Source of the DNA: Clarkia xantiana subsp. parviflora
Taxonomy: Eukaryota; Streptophyta; Magnoliopsida; Myrtales; Onagraceae
Assembly (NCBI GenBank): GCA_036873135.1
Contig: JAPTYO010000006.1
Span: forward strand, 1,393,644 to 1,457,643
DNA length: 64,000 bases
Direction: 5' to 3'
Position 1 is the first letter of the stretch. Every line of letters starts with the position of its first letter. Both the position numbers and the translations under genes were made by a program. The notes under the pieces are model-generated. The model was not told where the DNA came from, searched no databases, and saw nothing but the letters and a program-made list of their open reading frames with translations. Shown piece by piece: positions 26,871 to 38,800 of the stretch.

Positions 26871-27436
26871 AATACATGCCGATTATGTTATATTCTCCAT
26901 AGTGTATATCTCATTTGAGTTATGTTGTATCAGACTGCAAATTGCTATTATGCGAATCAAGAAAACTGATATTTTGATAAATTGAATTGATCACGCTATA
27001 GCTGAAAGGGGCAACGCGTGAGAGAGAGAATTTAAAGATATTGAAACTCCTGAAGAGTTTTAAATACAATTCGTGACCATAAAGTTTCAATCTAAGATGA
27101 ATCAGAGACTGAACAAACTGGGGAGTTCAGATCAGATCCACCAAATTCTACATAGAAAGTGCGTTTACAGAAACAACCCTATTTCTTCAGCATGAATGTT
27201 AATGGTTCTCTTATTTGCCTAAAGCCAAAGGTCAATAACAGCACACAAAAAGCTGCAATCAACCCGAGCAAATCGAACGGAATAGAATGATCATCGATGT
27301 TCATGATCTCAATATGTCTCTTCGATCCCTCCTATAATGCACTATGAGCTAAAATTCCTATTCTTTCAACCTCAAAGAAATTGATTTTAAAGAGGGATAA
27401 GGAAAGTTAATGCAGGTAGTAACTCAATTGTATTGT
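26871..27436. other. Spacer and probable 3' UTR of the OEP39-like gene
   Basis: No gene is seen. The right part should be the 3' untranslated region of the minus-strand gene whose stop codon ends at 27437. No other element was recognised. Confidence 0.5.
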
Positions 27437-30372
27437 TCATGATCCAATGTTGCTGATACCGAAATAAACTGTTTTCTGATTAAATGCATTGAGGGCATAG
27501 TCAACCTGGAAGTTACCCACTGGAGATTTGTACCGGAGCCCATACCCGACTCCAAGTCCTGAGCCTGGCTTCCCTTGTCTTAGTGCTGGATTGCCTGAAA
27601 ACAGAAAGCAGAAACTGGGTGATTTTTAAATTTTTTTTTTACAGATTCTATCATCTCAAGAAGACAAGAACAGAAAAGGAGAAGAAAAAATCAGAACAAA
27701 CAAGTCCAAACAATTCTGATTGTACTGGCAATGAATTCTGTGAATTCACTCAATATGGAACTTACCAGGAACATGGCGACTAGATCCTAAGTCGGTTCCA
27801 CAGTCCACGAAAATGGCACCCTCCATTATCTTGCTCTGAATCAAGTGAAGAAATGAATTAGCCACCTAAGATCTCATATCACTTGTAAGAAAAGTTGAAG
27901 GTTTTAAAGTTCTCCAAAAATGTACGAAAATTAAGACAGTTGAGAGATGCAACAAGAATATGTTGTGGTCATTCATCCACAGTGTTATGGGTATGGTGCG
28001 ACTAGAGAATATGAATTATCTTGCTCTGAGTCAAGTGAAGAAATGAATTAGCTCCCTAAGATTTCATATCACTTATCGGTAAGAAAAGTTCAAGGTGTTA
28101 GAGTTCTCCAAAACTGTACGAAGATTAAGACATTCAAGAGATGCAACAAGATATGTTGTGGTCATTCATTCATCCACCGTGGTATGGTTATGGTACGACT
28201 AAAGAATAGGCAGTTGAGAACTAGAGCAGGAACATGGTTTTGTAAAGAAAATGAGGTTCGCTACAACATCTACAATTTGAGGTGGTCAGAAAATCTGTTA
28301 TGTTTCGTATAGATACAATGCTTCCACTTAAGTGCCTGTGATTTGTCCACTGGGGGTCAATAGACAAGAAGAGCCAAATTGCAAGATGTTTTTCTAACTC
28401 CAAAATGAAGTGACAATTGAAGAAATTGTCCATACCAATGGAAATGTTAATTCACTGTTAGCAACCAGGCAAGACCGTCCAGATCCAACAGCGCCTTCAC
28501 CATACCCTCGAACACTTCCGAGCCCCCCAATTGCAAATGCTTGATATGGGGCCATGTCTCCAACAATTGAACCTGCAGTTAAGCTGTGTCACCACAGACA
28601 AAAAGAGAAGTCATTTAAAATGTGTGCTAGTGTGATGTTGAACTAATATTAAATGACTGAAGAATCGTCAAATATGACTCTGATGTTCAAGTGGATATCC
28701 TGGTTTTCATCAAGCAACTTTAATTTCACTCAGCACTGTAATAACAGAAGATACAGGAATATGGATAACTTATTCACCTGGACAAAAGAAACGCTGGACC
28801 TACTTTGAAGCCCTTTGATGCAACAAGTTTGAGTCGATTGAATATTATCCACTTGGAAAGAAGGGGAATTCCTTGCTCTATCTGAAAACTAACCTGTAAG
28901 CAAGAGAAATGACTTCGGTTAATATCTAGAAAAAAAAAAAATCAAGTATTTTATTGGTCAAAACAGAAGGAGCTTTTCAATAGAATATCCTTGGAGACAA
29001 TGAAAATATATTACACGAACAAAGCTGCGCTCATTCGCCTTTGCATAGTGAGATTCTTGCTTCAAAACTACCATATTGTCATTGGATTTCCCACTGCATT
29101 GCAAGCAATTTTCAGATGTTATTTTATTGCATTTGCATGAAAAGTCTATAACGTTGAGAATTTTGTACAAAGGAACCAACAATACCTGTAAGTGACAGGA
29201 AACCCATCAAGATCCCTACTTATTGGGCGACCATCGTCATTGACAGGGCGAATATGCTGTTCACCGATATCAATCAGGTCAACTACATTAAGTTACTTTC
29301 AAAAGAAGTGTCTCAAACCGCTTGAAGAATATATAACATCAGAGAATGGCTTCATCCACACCTTAACTCTGATACTTGTAGTGCTGCTCCAATTAGAATT
29401 TGCAGGCTCAGTTAGATCCAACCCAACAGATAGCTGAGACAGATTCACACCTCCACTCCCTGAACGTGAAAAGTTGTCCATTGGCGTACCGTGCACACCG
29501 ATCTCTGGTGACAGAGAATGCTGTAGCATAAACTAAAGCTAATCAACAACTGAGCCACGAGTTCTATCATCATATATAGCAAGCTCAATTTTCAGCATTC
29601 CATTGTCTCAAAAGGGAAATGACCTGAATGACAAATGACTGTTGAGAAAGCCATTCTGGTCTTGGCCGCCGATATGCTATCAAGGCATTGGAATCATAAA
29701 GTCCCTTGTCCCATGAAACATCGAGCTTCTCGCTCCCACCAAACAAGTTCGGATGCTTGATACAGAAACTGTCATAGAAACCACATCAATTATAATGATA
29801 TATTATAAAACCAGCAGTACATAATACGCTGCTGAAACAAACATCACAGTCAAATTTAATCTACAACAGAAGAAATGCAGAAACCTACCTCCCTATGACC
29901 AGTGAAAATGGACTTTCAGAGCTCCTGCAAATCAGAACTTGGTTAATATAGTAAGAGAATGCAGCTACATAATGTACTAATCTTAAATTGTACTGTCTTT
30001 TCAGAGAGCAGTCTTCCAACGAAGCCGCCTAAACAAAATGCTATCACTATCACGTCTCGGCTCAAAAACTGTGAAACTTAACTCCAATTCTAGAACTTAA
30101 CATTCAAAGGATGATGAAACTAAAGGTGAAATCTACACGAGGCAATTCGGTGAGAATAACGAACCTAAAAGGAGGCAGCATCAACGAGGAACATAGCTTG
30201 TGCGTGAGATCCACGTTGACATCGATTTTCGCTGCTCAGGCAAAGAAGAAAGACAGAATCAAGAACGGATAGCTAAAATCTACAGCATGAGAAGAACATT
30301 CGTCGATTATTCGAATCGACCATCGGAAATGGACTGACCTTTGCCGGCATGGATGCTTTTCTGAGCTCCCAT
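27437..30372 (-). CDS. OEP39: Omp85-family outer-envelope protein, OEP39/P39-like (no POTRA domain), 360 aa
   Basis: Eleven exons on the minus strand join in frame: 30372-30339, 30231-30165, 29924-29889, 29768-29624, 29520-29362, 29256-29186, 29093-29015, 28893-28778, 28583-28436, 27835-27766, 27594-27437 (1083 nt with stop). All borders are GT-AG. The protein starts MGAQKSIHAGKAK and reads directly into barrel strands without POTRA domains. It ends in an aromatic-rich last strand (KTVYFGISNIGS). The VRGY motif of the Omp85 lid loop is at residues about 260-263, within GGLGSVRGYGEG. This matches the short plant paralogues of OEP80/TOC75 (P39/P36 type), which insert in the plastid outer envelope; their exact role is unsettled. 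The junction between exons 5 and 6 (VK/HIRPVND) seems about two residues short of the family, so that acceptor could differ. A duplicated acceptor of exon 10 lies in intron 9. Confidence 0.92.
27827..28208. repeat. 190-bp tandem duplication in intron 9 of the OEP39-like gene
   Basis: TATCTTGCTCTGA starts at 27827 and again at 28017, and about 190 bp are repeated with moderate divergence and small indels. The unit includes the real exon-10 acceptor and the first ~11 nt of the exon, so intron 9 carries a second copy (minus strand TTGACTCAG followed by AGCAAGATAA). Reading on from the copy gives a stop (ATTCATATTCTCTAG), so its use would truncate the protein. Confidence 0.85.
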
Positions 30373-30560
30373 CACCCATCCAATCACGTCGACGTGCAAG
30401 CGAGAGAGCGAAGCATCAAACCTTGTTATATCTGAAGATAGAGAGAGAGAGAGAACTCCGATGACCTCCCCTGAGGGAAAAGAAGTCCTCCGCCACTAAG
30501 TTTTGTATATCTGTTATTCTTTATCCGTTTTCTGTCCCTTGCTCTCTTTTAGCCTAGTTA
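30373..30560 (-). promoter_or_regulatory. 5' UTR and proximal promoter region of the OEP39-like gene
   Basis: A (GA)n tract at about 30438-30453 lies about 70 bp upstream of the start codon; on the transcribed strand it is a (TC)n tract, common in plant 5' UTRs. I see no clear TATA box. The divergent BSL gene begins 3.5 kb away, so promoters are unlikely to be shared. Confidence 0.4.
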
Positions 30561-30965
30561 CTAGTTTTACATTAATTGTATTTTTTTAAGTTCTTACGTA
30601 GACATTTATGTACACTTTAAATAATACGTAAATTTAAGACACACGTAATGAATAGTTTCTATGCAATTGTATTACTTAAACATATTCCTTAAATATATTT
30701 TATTATTAAATTTTCCAACAACCACCAATAAGATATTAGCATTAATTATAAAATGAATTAATTTTTAATAAAAAAATTGGTCACTTAATACATAGTGCAT
30801 TACTTATATTTAAGGAATGATTTATGTAAAAACATAAATTTACGTGTGGGTCTTATGTTTAAGAATGCTATGTAAAACCACTGTAGATAGTTTTTGTTGT
30901 TTTACTTAAATAAACATGTAGGCTCACGTTTACGTAATCTTTACGTAATACCACTGTGGATGCTC
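30561..30965 (-). mobile_element. ~410-bp MITE, GAGCATCCACANTGG family, copy 1
   Basis: The right end reads CCACTGTGGATGCTC at 30965, followed by TTA. Reverse-complemented, the body matches copies at 49895 and 51757, with shared GTAAATTTAAGAC, TTCCAACAACCACC and TTACGTAATCTTTACG-type blocks. The left terminus is shortened and lacks GAGCATCC, but TTA precedes it at 30558-30560. The 3-bp TTA/TAA target duplication suggests a PIF/Harbinger-type non-autonomous element. Confidence 0.75.
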
Positions 30966-30984
30966 TTAGTTATTCTGATTGATT

Positions 30985-31415
30985 CGAACAAAACTCGAAT
31001 TAGGCATGAAAAAATTCGAATCGGACCGAATTCGAGTCGAGTTTTTATTATGCCGAGTCGAGCTTTTTAATAATGCTCGGCTGGAGTTACTCGCAAATTT
31101 AGAGTTCGAGTTTATAAGTCAAGTCTAGTCGAGTTTGATTTTCATTATTATTCTTATTTAATAATAATTATTTATTATATAAGTCAATCGAGTTCGAGTT
31201 TAGTCGAGCCGAGTTGAACTTGAATTTTTTAATTATAAGAAATGTTAAATTATTGTAAAATATAATTGATTAACGAGTCGAGCCGAGCTCGATTATGTCG
31301 AATTTAGATTCGAGTCGAGTTTCAAAATTAGAACTCAACTGAATTCGAGCTTGATAAATACTAATCAAGTCGAGTCTAACTTAACTGATACTCGACTCGG
31401 CTCGTTTACACCCTA
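30985..31415. repeat. GAGTCGAG-rich dispersed element, copy 1
   Basis: This stretch is dense in variants of CGAGTCGAG and CGAGCCGAG in both directions and ends GGCTCGTTTACACCCTA at 31415. Reversed, that is TAGGGTGTAAACGAGCC, a terminus of the hAT-like kind. The left end is unclear. Similar blocks occur at 53065-53289 and 58850-59250. Confidence 0.6.
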
Positions 31416-32154
31416 ATCTGGACTTCCTCAGCTTCTGCATTTGTTCATTGACCTCGTGCAACGCACGTGAATTGAGATCTTGCATCTTATGTATAATTTT
31501 TGCTATTTTTAAACCAAATATAGAAATAGCAAGTTTTAAAAAATAATTATGAGAATAACACATGTCTCGGATGAATTTTAGAGGAAGCGGAATTAGATAT
31601 TTTTTTATTATTATTATGAAATTGGATGAATAGTATGATTATGTGAACTACTTAATACAAACAGGGTTAATTAGTTTAATGAATTTTCTAAAAACATATT
31701 AGATTGGCCGAAAAGTATGACCGGTCGAACTATAGAGAAGGCTAATGAGTTTGGGTAGTTTTATATAATTTTTTTTAAACATATTGAGTTGAGAAATCCC
31801 AAAAGCGCAGATGATTCTGGGTGACCGTAGAAGAAAAACGAGTCATTCATTTATCATATATAGCTCACCCTACTATATCGTTCTCCTAATCGAATAGTTT
31901 AAAAAGAAAAAAAAAATCACAAAACCATAAAATCATATGAGCTCATTTGCCTATAAGAATAACCCGGGTCATTTGCCCAACCGATAGATTTAAAAAAAAA
32001 AATGTGATAAAACTACCTAAATCATAAAAATATTTTTTAAAAAATGTCGCAATTGAAAGTTACATCATGTGTTATTATGGTAATTAGTTTTCAAAAATTG
32101 CAATTTTTGTATTTAGGATAAAATTTCTCATATATATGGTTAAAAGTCGAATGC

Positions 32155-32350
32155 ATATCAACTGCCCCACTTATTCTATCACGTTGTGATCTTGACACTT
32201 GTCTTTGATTTAATATTTTTCTTATAGGGTTCACCAATCTCAATAGGTTTTTTAAAAAAATTTGACAAAATTAACACCAAGTACATCTGTCAAGATCACA
32301 ACGTTGATACACAATATGGAGTATGAAGAGTTGGGCATGTTGATTTGGAT
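32155..32350. repeat. Inverted-repeat element with ~50-bp arms
   Basis: The left arm contains ATCACGTTGTGATCTTGACA (about 32178-32197). The right arm contains its near reverse complement, TGTCAAGATCACAACGTTGA (about 32288-32307). Similarity extends outward through AACTGCCCCACTTATTC / GAGTATGAAGAGTTGGGCAT. It is foldback in form, with no coding. The class is not assigned. Confidence 0.7.
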
Positions 32351-32875
32351 CCTTAAAAATAAAATTGCTTCTTGAACTTTGATACAATAAAAAACTGGAT
32401 ACCTTGATCTTTATTTCATTTGCTACTTGAGCTTTCAATTGAATACCAAATTGTTATCTCCATTATAATAACTGTCAAATTGGACATAAAATGAGCATGT
32501 ATCAATCATATAATGTCTTTTGATGTGTATCAAGATAGATTCAGATAATAAAATGAAAGTGTTGCATTTAAATACATTCATTTGGAAGACATTGTTAAAT
32601 TTGTGCGAATTTTCAATTATTTATATAATAAAATGTATTTCGTTACAATCCTTTTAATTTCATATGCGAAATCACTATGGGTACACATTAAAAAATGTCA
32701 CATGGTCGATACTTACTTTTTTTTGTTATTGATATAAATTATAACAGAAATACCAAACTATTTATAAATTGAAAATTTAAATCGTCAATTTAACAAATTA
32801 AAGTTCAAATCTCAGTTGTAATTCCCGCATTTATATAAAGGGACAATTATGAATTCCCTCCCTTAGAGCATCCAC

Positions 32876-33334
32876 AAATTGTATTACATAATATTACTTA
32901 AATGTGGGTTTAAAATATTTTTTTATGTAAAATGTATAAAAACGTGGTACAATGATTTTATATAGCATTCCTTAAAAGTGTGACCCGCCTATTTTTACGT
33001 AAACTATTGCTTAAACTTAGGGAATGCACCATGTATTACGTAACTAATTTTTATATTAAATTAATTCATTTTATAATTAATGATAATATTCTATTGGTGG
33101 TTGTTGGAAAATTTAATAATTAAATATACTTAAGAAATATATTTAAGTAATACGATTGCAAAGCAAATATTTTTTACGTATGTCTTAACTTTACGTATTA
33201 TTTATAATATACATAAATGTCTACGTGACAACTTTAAATAATACAATTTTAAGTAAAACCATTGTGGATGATACACAAAATCCTAAATGAAACTTTTAAA
33301 TAAAGAAAAATGTGTAATATTATTGTGGATGCTC
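32876..33334 (+). mobile_element. MITE, GAGCATCCACANTGG family, copy 2
   Basis: It starts GAGCATCCACAAATTG at 32876 after TTA and ends TTGTGGATGCTC at 33334 before TAA. The interior shares the TTGGTGGTTGTTGGAAAATTT block with the other copies. An internal pseudo-terminus, ACCATTGTGGATGAT, near 33257-33271 suggests about 60 bp were added at the right end. It lies about 570 bp upstream of the BSL start codon. Confidence 0.8.
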
Positions 33335-33901
33335 TAAATAACAAAAATACTACATTTAGAGCATAACATTATAAAATATTGATATAAATTCTAGATGTAG
33401 CTAAAAATAACTCAAGAAAAAAAGGGGTACAAGAAGCCATGTTTGGCAAAGATATGGGGTACAATAAGCATTTTTTTTACACGGGGTGCAAATGACACAT
33501 AGCGCAAAAGCTGAGTACACCGTGGTAATTAAATTCGAAGGTGGTGGGACGTTTTTCTGTTGACAGAAAGAGGAGGGAAGAGAAGATTGATGTGATTTGA
33601 CATTTTCTCTACGATTTGTTGTGTCCGTACCGTTTCCTCTGTAGCGCCACTACCTTCAGGTTCCATGGAAGAGAGATGCAGGGACACTGATTACTGGCGG
33701 AATCCATACACAATTCGCGATTCCTGTTGAAGGTTGGCCTCGCGGATGATTTGATTGAGCTTAGCGAGTTTTCTTTTGGTTCTTGGGGCATATGATTAGA
33801 TGTCGCTGGAAATTGATTTGGAAATGTTGATCGGAAATGCGAGCTAGTAGGGGTTGTAGCTTGGATCTTGGAATTAGGGCTGGAACATGTGCGACAGAGA
33901 G
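33335..33901 (+). promoter_or_regulatory. Proximal promoter and 5' UTR region of the BSL gene
   Basis: No repeat or other gene is seen. Sequence from about 33550 onward becomes more GC-rich, as expected of a transcribed leader. An upstream in-frame ATG at 33887 and the preferred start at 33902 lie at its end. I cannot place the transcription start. Confidence 0.35.
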
Positions 33902-35819
33902 ATGGATGTCGATTCGCCTATGGAGCCTGAGGCGGATCACGGCCGCCGTGATGGACCTCCGTCGCAGGCGACAACAACGGAGAGAGAGCAACCGGGGGAG
34001 CTTCCTCAGCAGAGCCCAGTGGCGGGGCCAAAGCCTGCGCCAACTTACTCGGTGGTGAATGTGATGATTGATAAGGAGGATGATGGACCTGGACCCAGGT
34101 GTGGCCACACGCTGACGGCCGTGACTGCTGTTGGAGAGGAGGGTGCACCGGGGTATATTGGGCCTCGACTAATACTGTTTGGAGGTGCCACCGCCCTGGA
34201 GGGCAATCCTTCACCTTCGGGTTCTCAATCATCTCCAGGAAATGCTGGAATTCGTATGTAATCTGCCCTTTGATTTCACTGTTTTGATATTTTAGTTCTC
34301 TAATCAGCTTATCACCGTGTGATGTCAAAGACATAGTTATTTACCTATTTTTTAGCGTAGGCAACACGCTATTGCTCCTTTCTCAGGGAAGAGATGGAAG
34401 CCGTTTTATCTGCTATGATGTGTTGTAATTAGTATTTAGCTGCATCACATGCTTATTGATGAACGAGTAATGATACATGTATTGTTTTTCAAGTATTGGA
34501 ATTTGATGAATTCCATAGGAATTAAATATAGTCATATCTGTACTTATCACTCTTAATTTCGTTTTCTAGGTTAGCACTCACCACAGTTCACTAATCACTC
34601 GTGCTATGAGCTATCTCATTTATTTTTGTTTAAGTTGTTTGTCTTTATCAATTCGAAGCGACAATTCTTGAAATGATAGATTATACATGTATAACAGTTC
34701 TTGAGGTAAAACACATGCTGCCCTTCGTAGACTCTGTCATGCACTTACCGGTTTTATTTTGTTTTAGTACTCAAAATGTCAATATGAGACTGGCTTAGAC
34801 TAAACTTTTTACACCAAGAGTAGTATCAGGCTCAAATCCACTTGCAAGTTTGGGTGCCATTTCATTCCTAGATATTATATCAGCTTAATTTATCTCGCTG
34901 TAGAATGAATAACTTTTTGTTAACATGATTCTATGGTGCTGGAAAAGCCATGATATATTAATATCCTCAAAATTGCAGGATTGGCTGGTGCAACTGCTGA
35001 TGTGCACTGTTATGATGTTTTAACGAATAAATGGTCAAGGTAAGCTCTTCTTCAGGACAAATAATCGGTCACTTGCGCATATTGGTACCTGTGATCCTTA
35101 TTTCTTGCTCATAAGAACTTGCTTGGCAGGGTAACTCCTCTTGGAGAACCACCCACACCAAGAGCAGCTCATGTAGGTACTGCTGTTGGAACTATGATTG
35201 TTATACAGGTCAGCAGAAGATTACCATCGTGGTACCTGTGACCCTAAATATTACCATTCTTTCTTGGCCTATATTATTTTTTTGTGTTGTTGCGAACTTG
35301 AGGTTCTATTGATATTGTTTGGCGCATCATGCTAGACGTACTAATATATAGTTGGCTTACTTCATTTAACACAGGGTGGAATTGGACCTACTGGCTTATC
35401 ATCAGAGGATCTTCATATACTTGACCTTTCACAGCAACGGCCAAGATGGCATAGGTTGGACTCGAGTTATGTAACTTTCTCATTTTCAGCAGTAGTACCC
35501 TTGGCCAATAAATACACTGGTTCTGTTGTAGAGTTGTTGTTCAAGGTCCTGGTCCAGGTCCACGATATGGGCATGTTATGGCGCTGGTGGGGCAAAGGTA
35601 TCTCATGTCAATTGGTGGAAATGATGGTAAGGGATCTGCAGATTAGCACTTTGTTGTGTGCTTTCATGTATTTGGTGTCTATTCACATGCAATACATTCT
35701 TGCTTGCTGCTTTTCAGGGAAACGGCCTTTGGCTGATGTATGGGCACTGGACACAGCTGCCAAGCCATACGAATGGCGTAAATTGGAGGCTGAAGGAGAG
35801 GGTCCGCCTCCCTGCATGT

Positions 35820-35890
<71 letters not shown>

Positions 35891-38800
35891 CACATTGATC
35901 TAGGCAGACAGTACCAGCTGTCAAAACTGAAGTTATGCAACTTAGCAAAGAAGTAAGAAGAGATTTCGAATAATTGGTCATGTAATTCTTATTTTTCCAG
36001 TTCAGCCGGAAGAAATAAGTAGATTTTTGAGACATCATGTTCGAATATATTATAAAGGTTCATACTTTAAGCTACTATGTGGTTGGAATATTTCCATTTT
36101 CTAGAATATTTACTCTGCAGCATGTATAACTTAGCCCCAGTTAGTCAAGTTAACTACTGTATTTCTTTCATTTTGTACATTAGATATAAATACATGAATT
36201 TATTATGCTGTAATAGTTCCAGGAAAATATTATGTAAATGCTGGATTACATATATTAGTTTTCATTTTGATAAGGTATGCAACTGCAAGTTCAAGATCCG
36301 ATGGTCTTCTCCTGCTTTGTGGAGGCCGGGATGCTAATAATGTGGTGAGTGCAATTTTACACATACTGCCAAGGTTTACTGAACGCTTTTCTCTAGGATA
36401 AATCTTGTCATTCTATTTGATGTCTCTATGGGTATGGAAGTTGAAACTCTTTCCATCGTTGTGATTATTTAATTAGAACCTACATAGCAGATGGACCTTC
36501 TGCTGTAAGTATAGGTTTGAAAAAGTAATGTTGTTTTTATTATTTTTTATTTTATCAATATAACTGTCACAATTTGCTGGAAACATGTTCTTAAATGAAG
36601 GGATGATTTAGTTTGATAAGACTAGCTTATGCTGCTGATTCTTCATAGAAAACTGGTGGCATATCCTCAATGAAAAACTATGATAGATTTATTAAGCCAC
36701 ATGGAGGGCAGATTCACATGTAAATCGCTGTACAAAGGGAAGGTTTACAAAATTCGAACTCATCCATGTCAGAATAGCCAAAAAATCGATGAAATAAAAA
36801 TAGAATATTTAAGCTACTTGTTTGAGAGTAGCAGATGTTTCCCCAATCCTTGAAAGCTGAGGAATTTCTTAACCCATCTTTCTTATGATATGGTCATCCT
36901 GGGACTCTATTGCATTAACAGATTGAAGGAGGTATCATAGGACGAGCTTCCTTTTCTGCTTTGTTGCTCTATTCCCATTAATACATTTTAATTCTGGAAA
37001 GACAGTCTTGTGATCCGGAAAGGAATCTCCTGTAGAAGTTATGGTAGATGTTGCGTCTAGAATAGTTTATTATGCAATGGAATGGAATGGCGACATCCAT
37101 TATCTCAGATCTATTTTTTGTTACTGATGGTATGTTTTCAATTGTTGCTGGTGGCGTTACTGTATTGCAATGATCTTATTGTTCTCCTATACAGCCCATT
37201 TCTAATGCATATGGGCTCGCAAAACATAGAGATGGACGGTGGGAATGGGCAATTGCACCTGGCGTCTCTCCATCACCAAGATATCAGCATGCAGCTGTAG
37301 GTTCCTTTTCTAAAATTGTTTTCTGGTGCTACCCTGTCATTATTTCACCATGTCTTTCATGAGTAAGAAATCTCGATACTTAGGGGTAAAATCAGATATG
37401 TTTGATATTGGGTTGTTAGGTCTTCGTGAATGCACGACTTCATGTTTCCGGAGGGGCACTTGGTGGCGGACGCATGGTAGAGGACTCATCAAGTATTGCA
37501 GGTAATGCTTGACATATATGCATCTCAAATTTCGTAATATGGACATGGAAATAATCTTTTCTATCAAGGACGTCATCAATAATTGATATGAGTTTGAGGA
37601 CAAGTCATACATACTTAAACCCTTATTGGAAAACAAGTTTTACAACTCGTCGTGATATTTAGTTATGTGAATTCTGTGAGTCCTTTTTTATTAAAAAATA
37701 CTAATCTTTATTTATGTATAATAATTCTTTCATTTATTTGTCCTCTCTAAATATTCAGTAATGGTATGAGTTATTTGGCTTTTAGGGGGAAAAACCAAAA
37801 GATCCTAAAAATCTAACGGGCAGTTTACAGTTTTGTGGGGGCAAAAGTGAAGTTTTGCAATCTTATAATATAAAGGCCGTTTAAGCCATATAGCTTTGTC
37901 TTCGGTTATCGCTATGACTAATACTTTGGGTATGCAGATCTTTCTATTAGTGCCTTGTCTGGAATGCATGCATTAGTTTTTTAAGTTGCTTGCTGCCTAT
38001 GTTGACTCTTTCATTGATGTATACCATCGTAATAAGAAACTTTTACGTTGTAAAATTTGGTAGTGATGTTTAATCTGTATTATACTGTTCAGCAATCCGC
38101 ACCATCATACCACAGTATTCTAAAGTTTGAAGTTGTATATTTTTTGCAGTTCTGGATACTGCAGCTGGTGTTTGGTGTGACACAAAGTCCGTTGTTACTA
38201 CTCCTAGAACAGGTCGATATAGTGCTGATGCAGCTGGCGGTGATGCTGCAATAGAGCTCTCAAGGCGTTGCCGGCATGCTGCTGCAGCTGTTGGCGATTT
38301 AATATTTATTTATGGTGGTTTACGTGGTGGTAAGATCGGATTTATTTCTTGCTTCTGTTCTTGTTTCAAGTAAAGGTACGGTTGCTTGCTTGAATTAGGG
38401 CATGGTGTCAAGATTTTTTTGTTTATGGCATCCTCTTGATGTGTTTTAATGATATCCTTAAACTTTAACAATTTAAAAAATAAGATCAGAAATTATTTAA
38501 ATCTTGTTGTTTTGAGTTGTGCAGTACGATTGTCTGCTCTACTATGTCTTCTGAAGCTTATGCAATTTTTGCCTTAGTTAGATCGAGTATTTTACTGATT
38601 CCTATAGAATAATAATTTTTTAACGTGTTCTTACGCTTGAAAAGTGACTCACTGCCAACTGCTCCATTAAATTTGTAACAGAATCCTCTTAAACTGTGGA
38701 CTTTTTGTGGTTATTCTGGTTTCTTGCAGTCTTCAAATGTATGCATTTTTTTGCCAATCTTAGGTAATTCCCGTAGGGAGAGAAGACCTATGCCAATCTT

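Noticed and set aside
31440..31475. Possible Helitron hairpin CGTGC-AAC-GCACG
   Set aside because: No CTRR terminus follows within the expected distance on either strand.
35679..36038. Open frames with Arg-Glu or Ser-Leu repeats over the CT tract
   Set aside because: They are translations of the microsatellite, which lies in a BSL intron.
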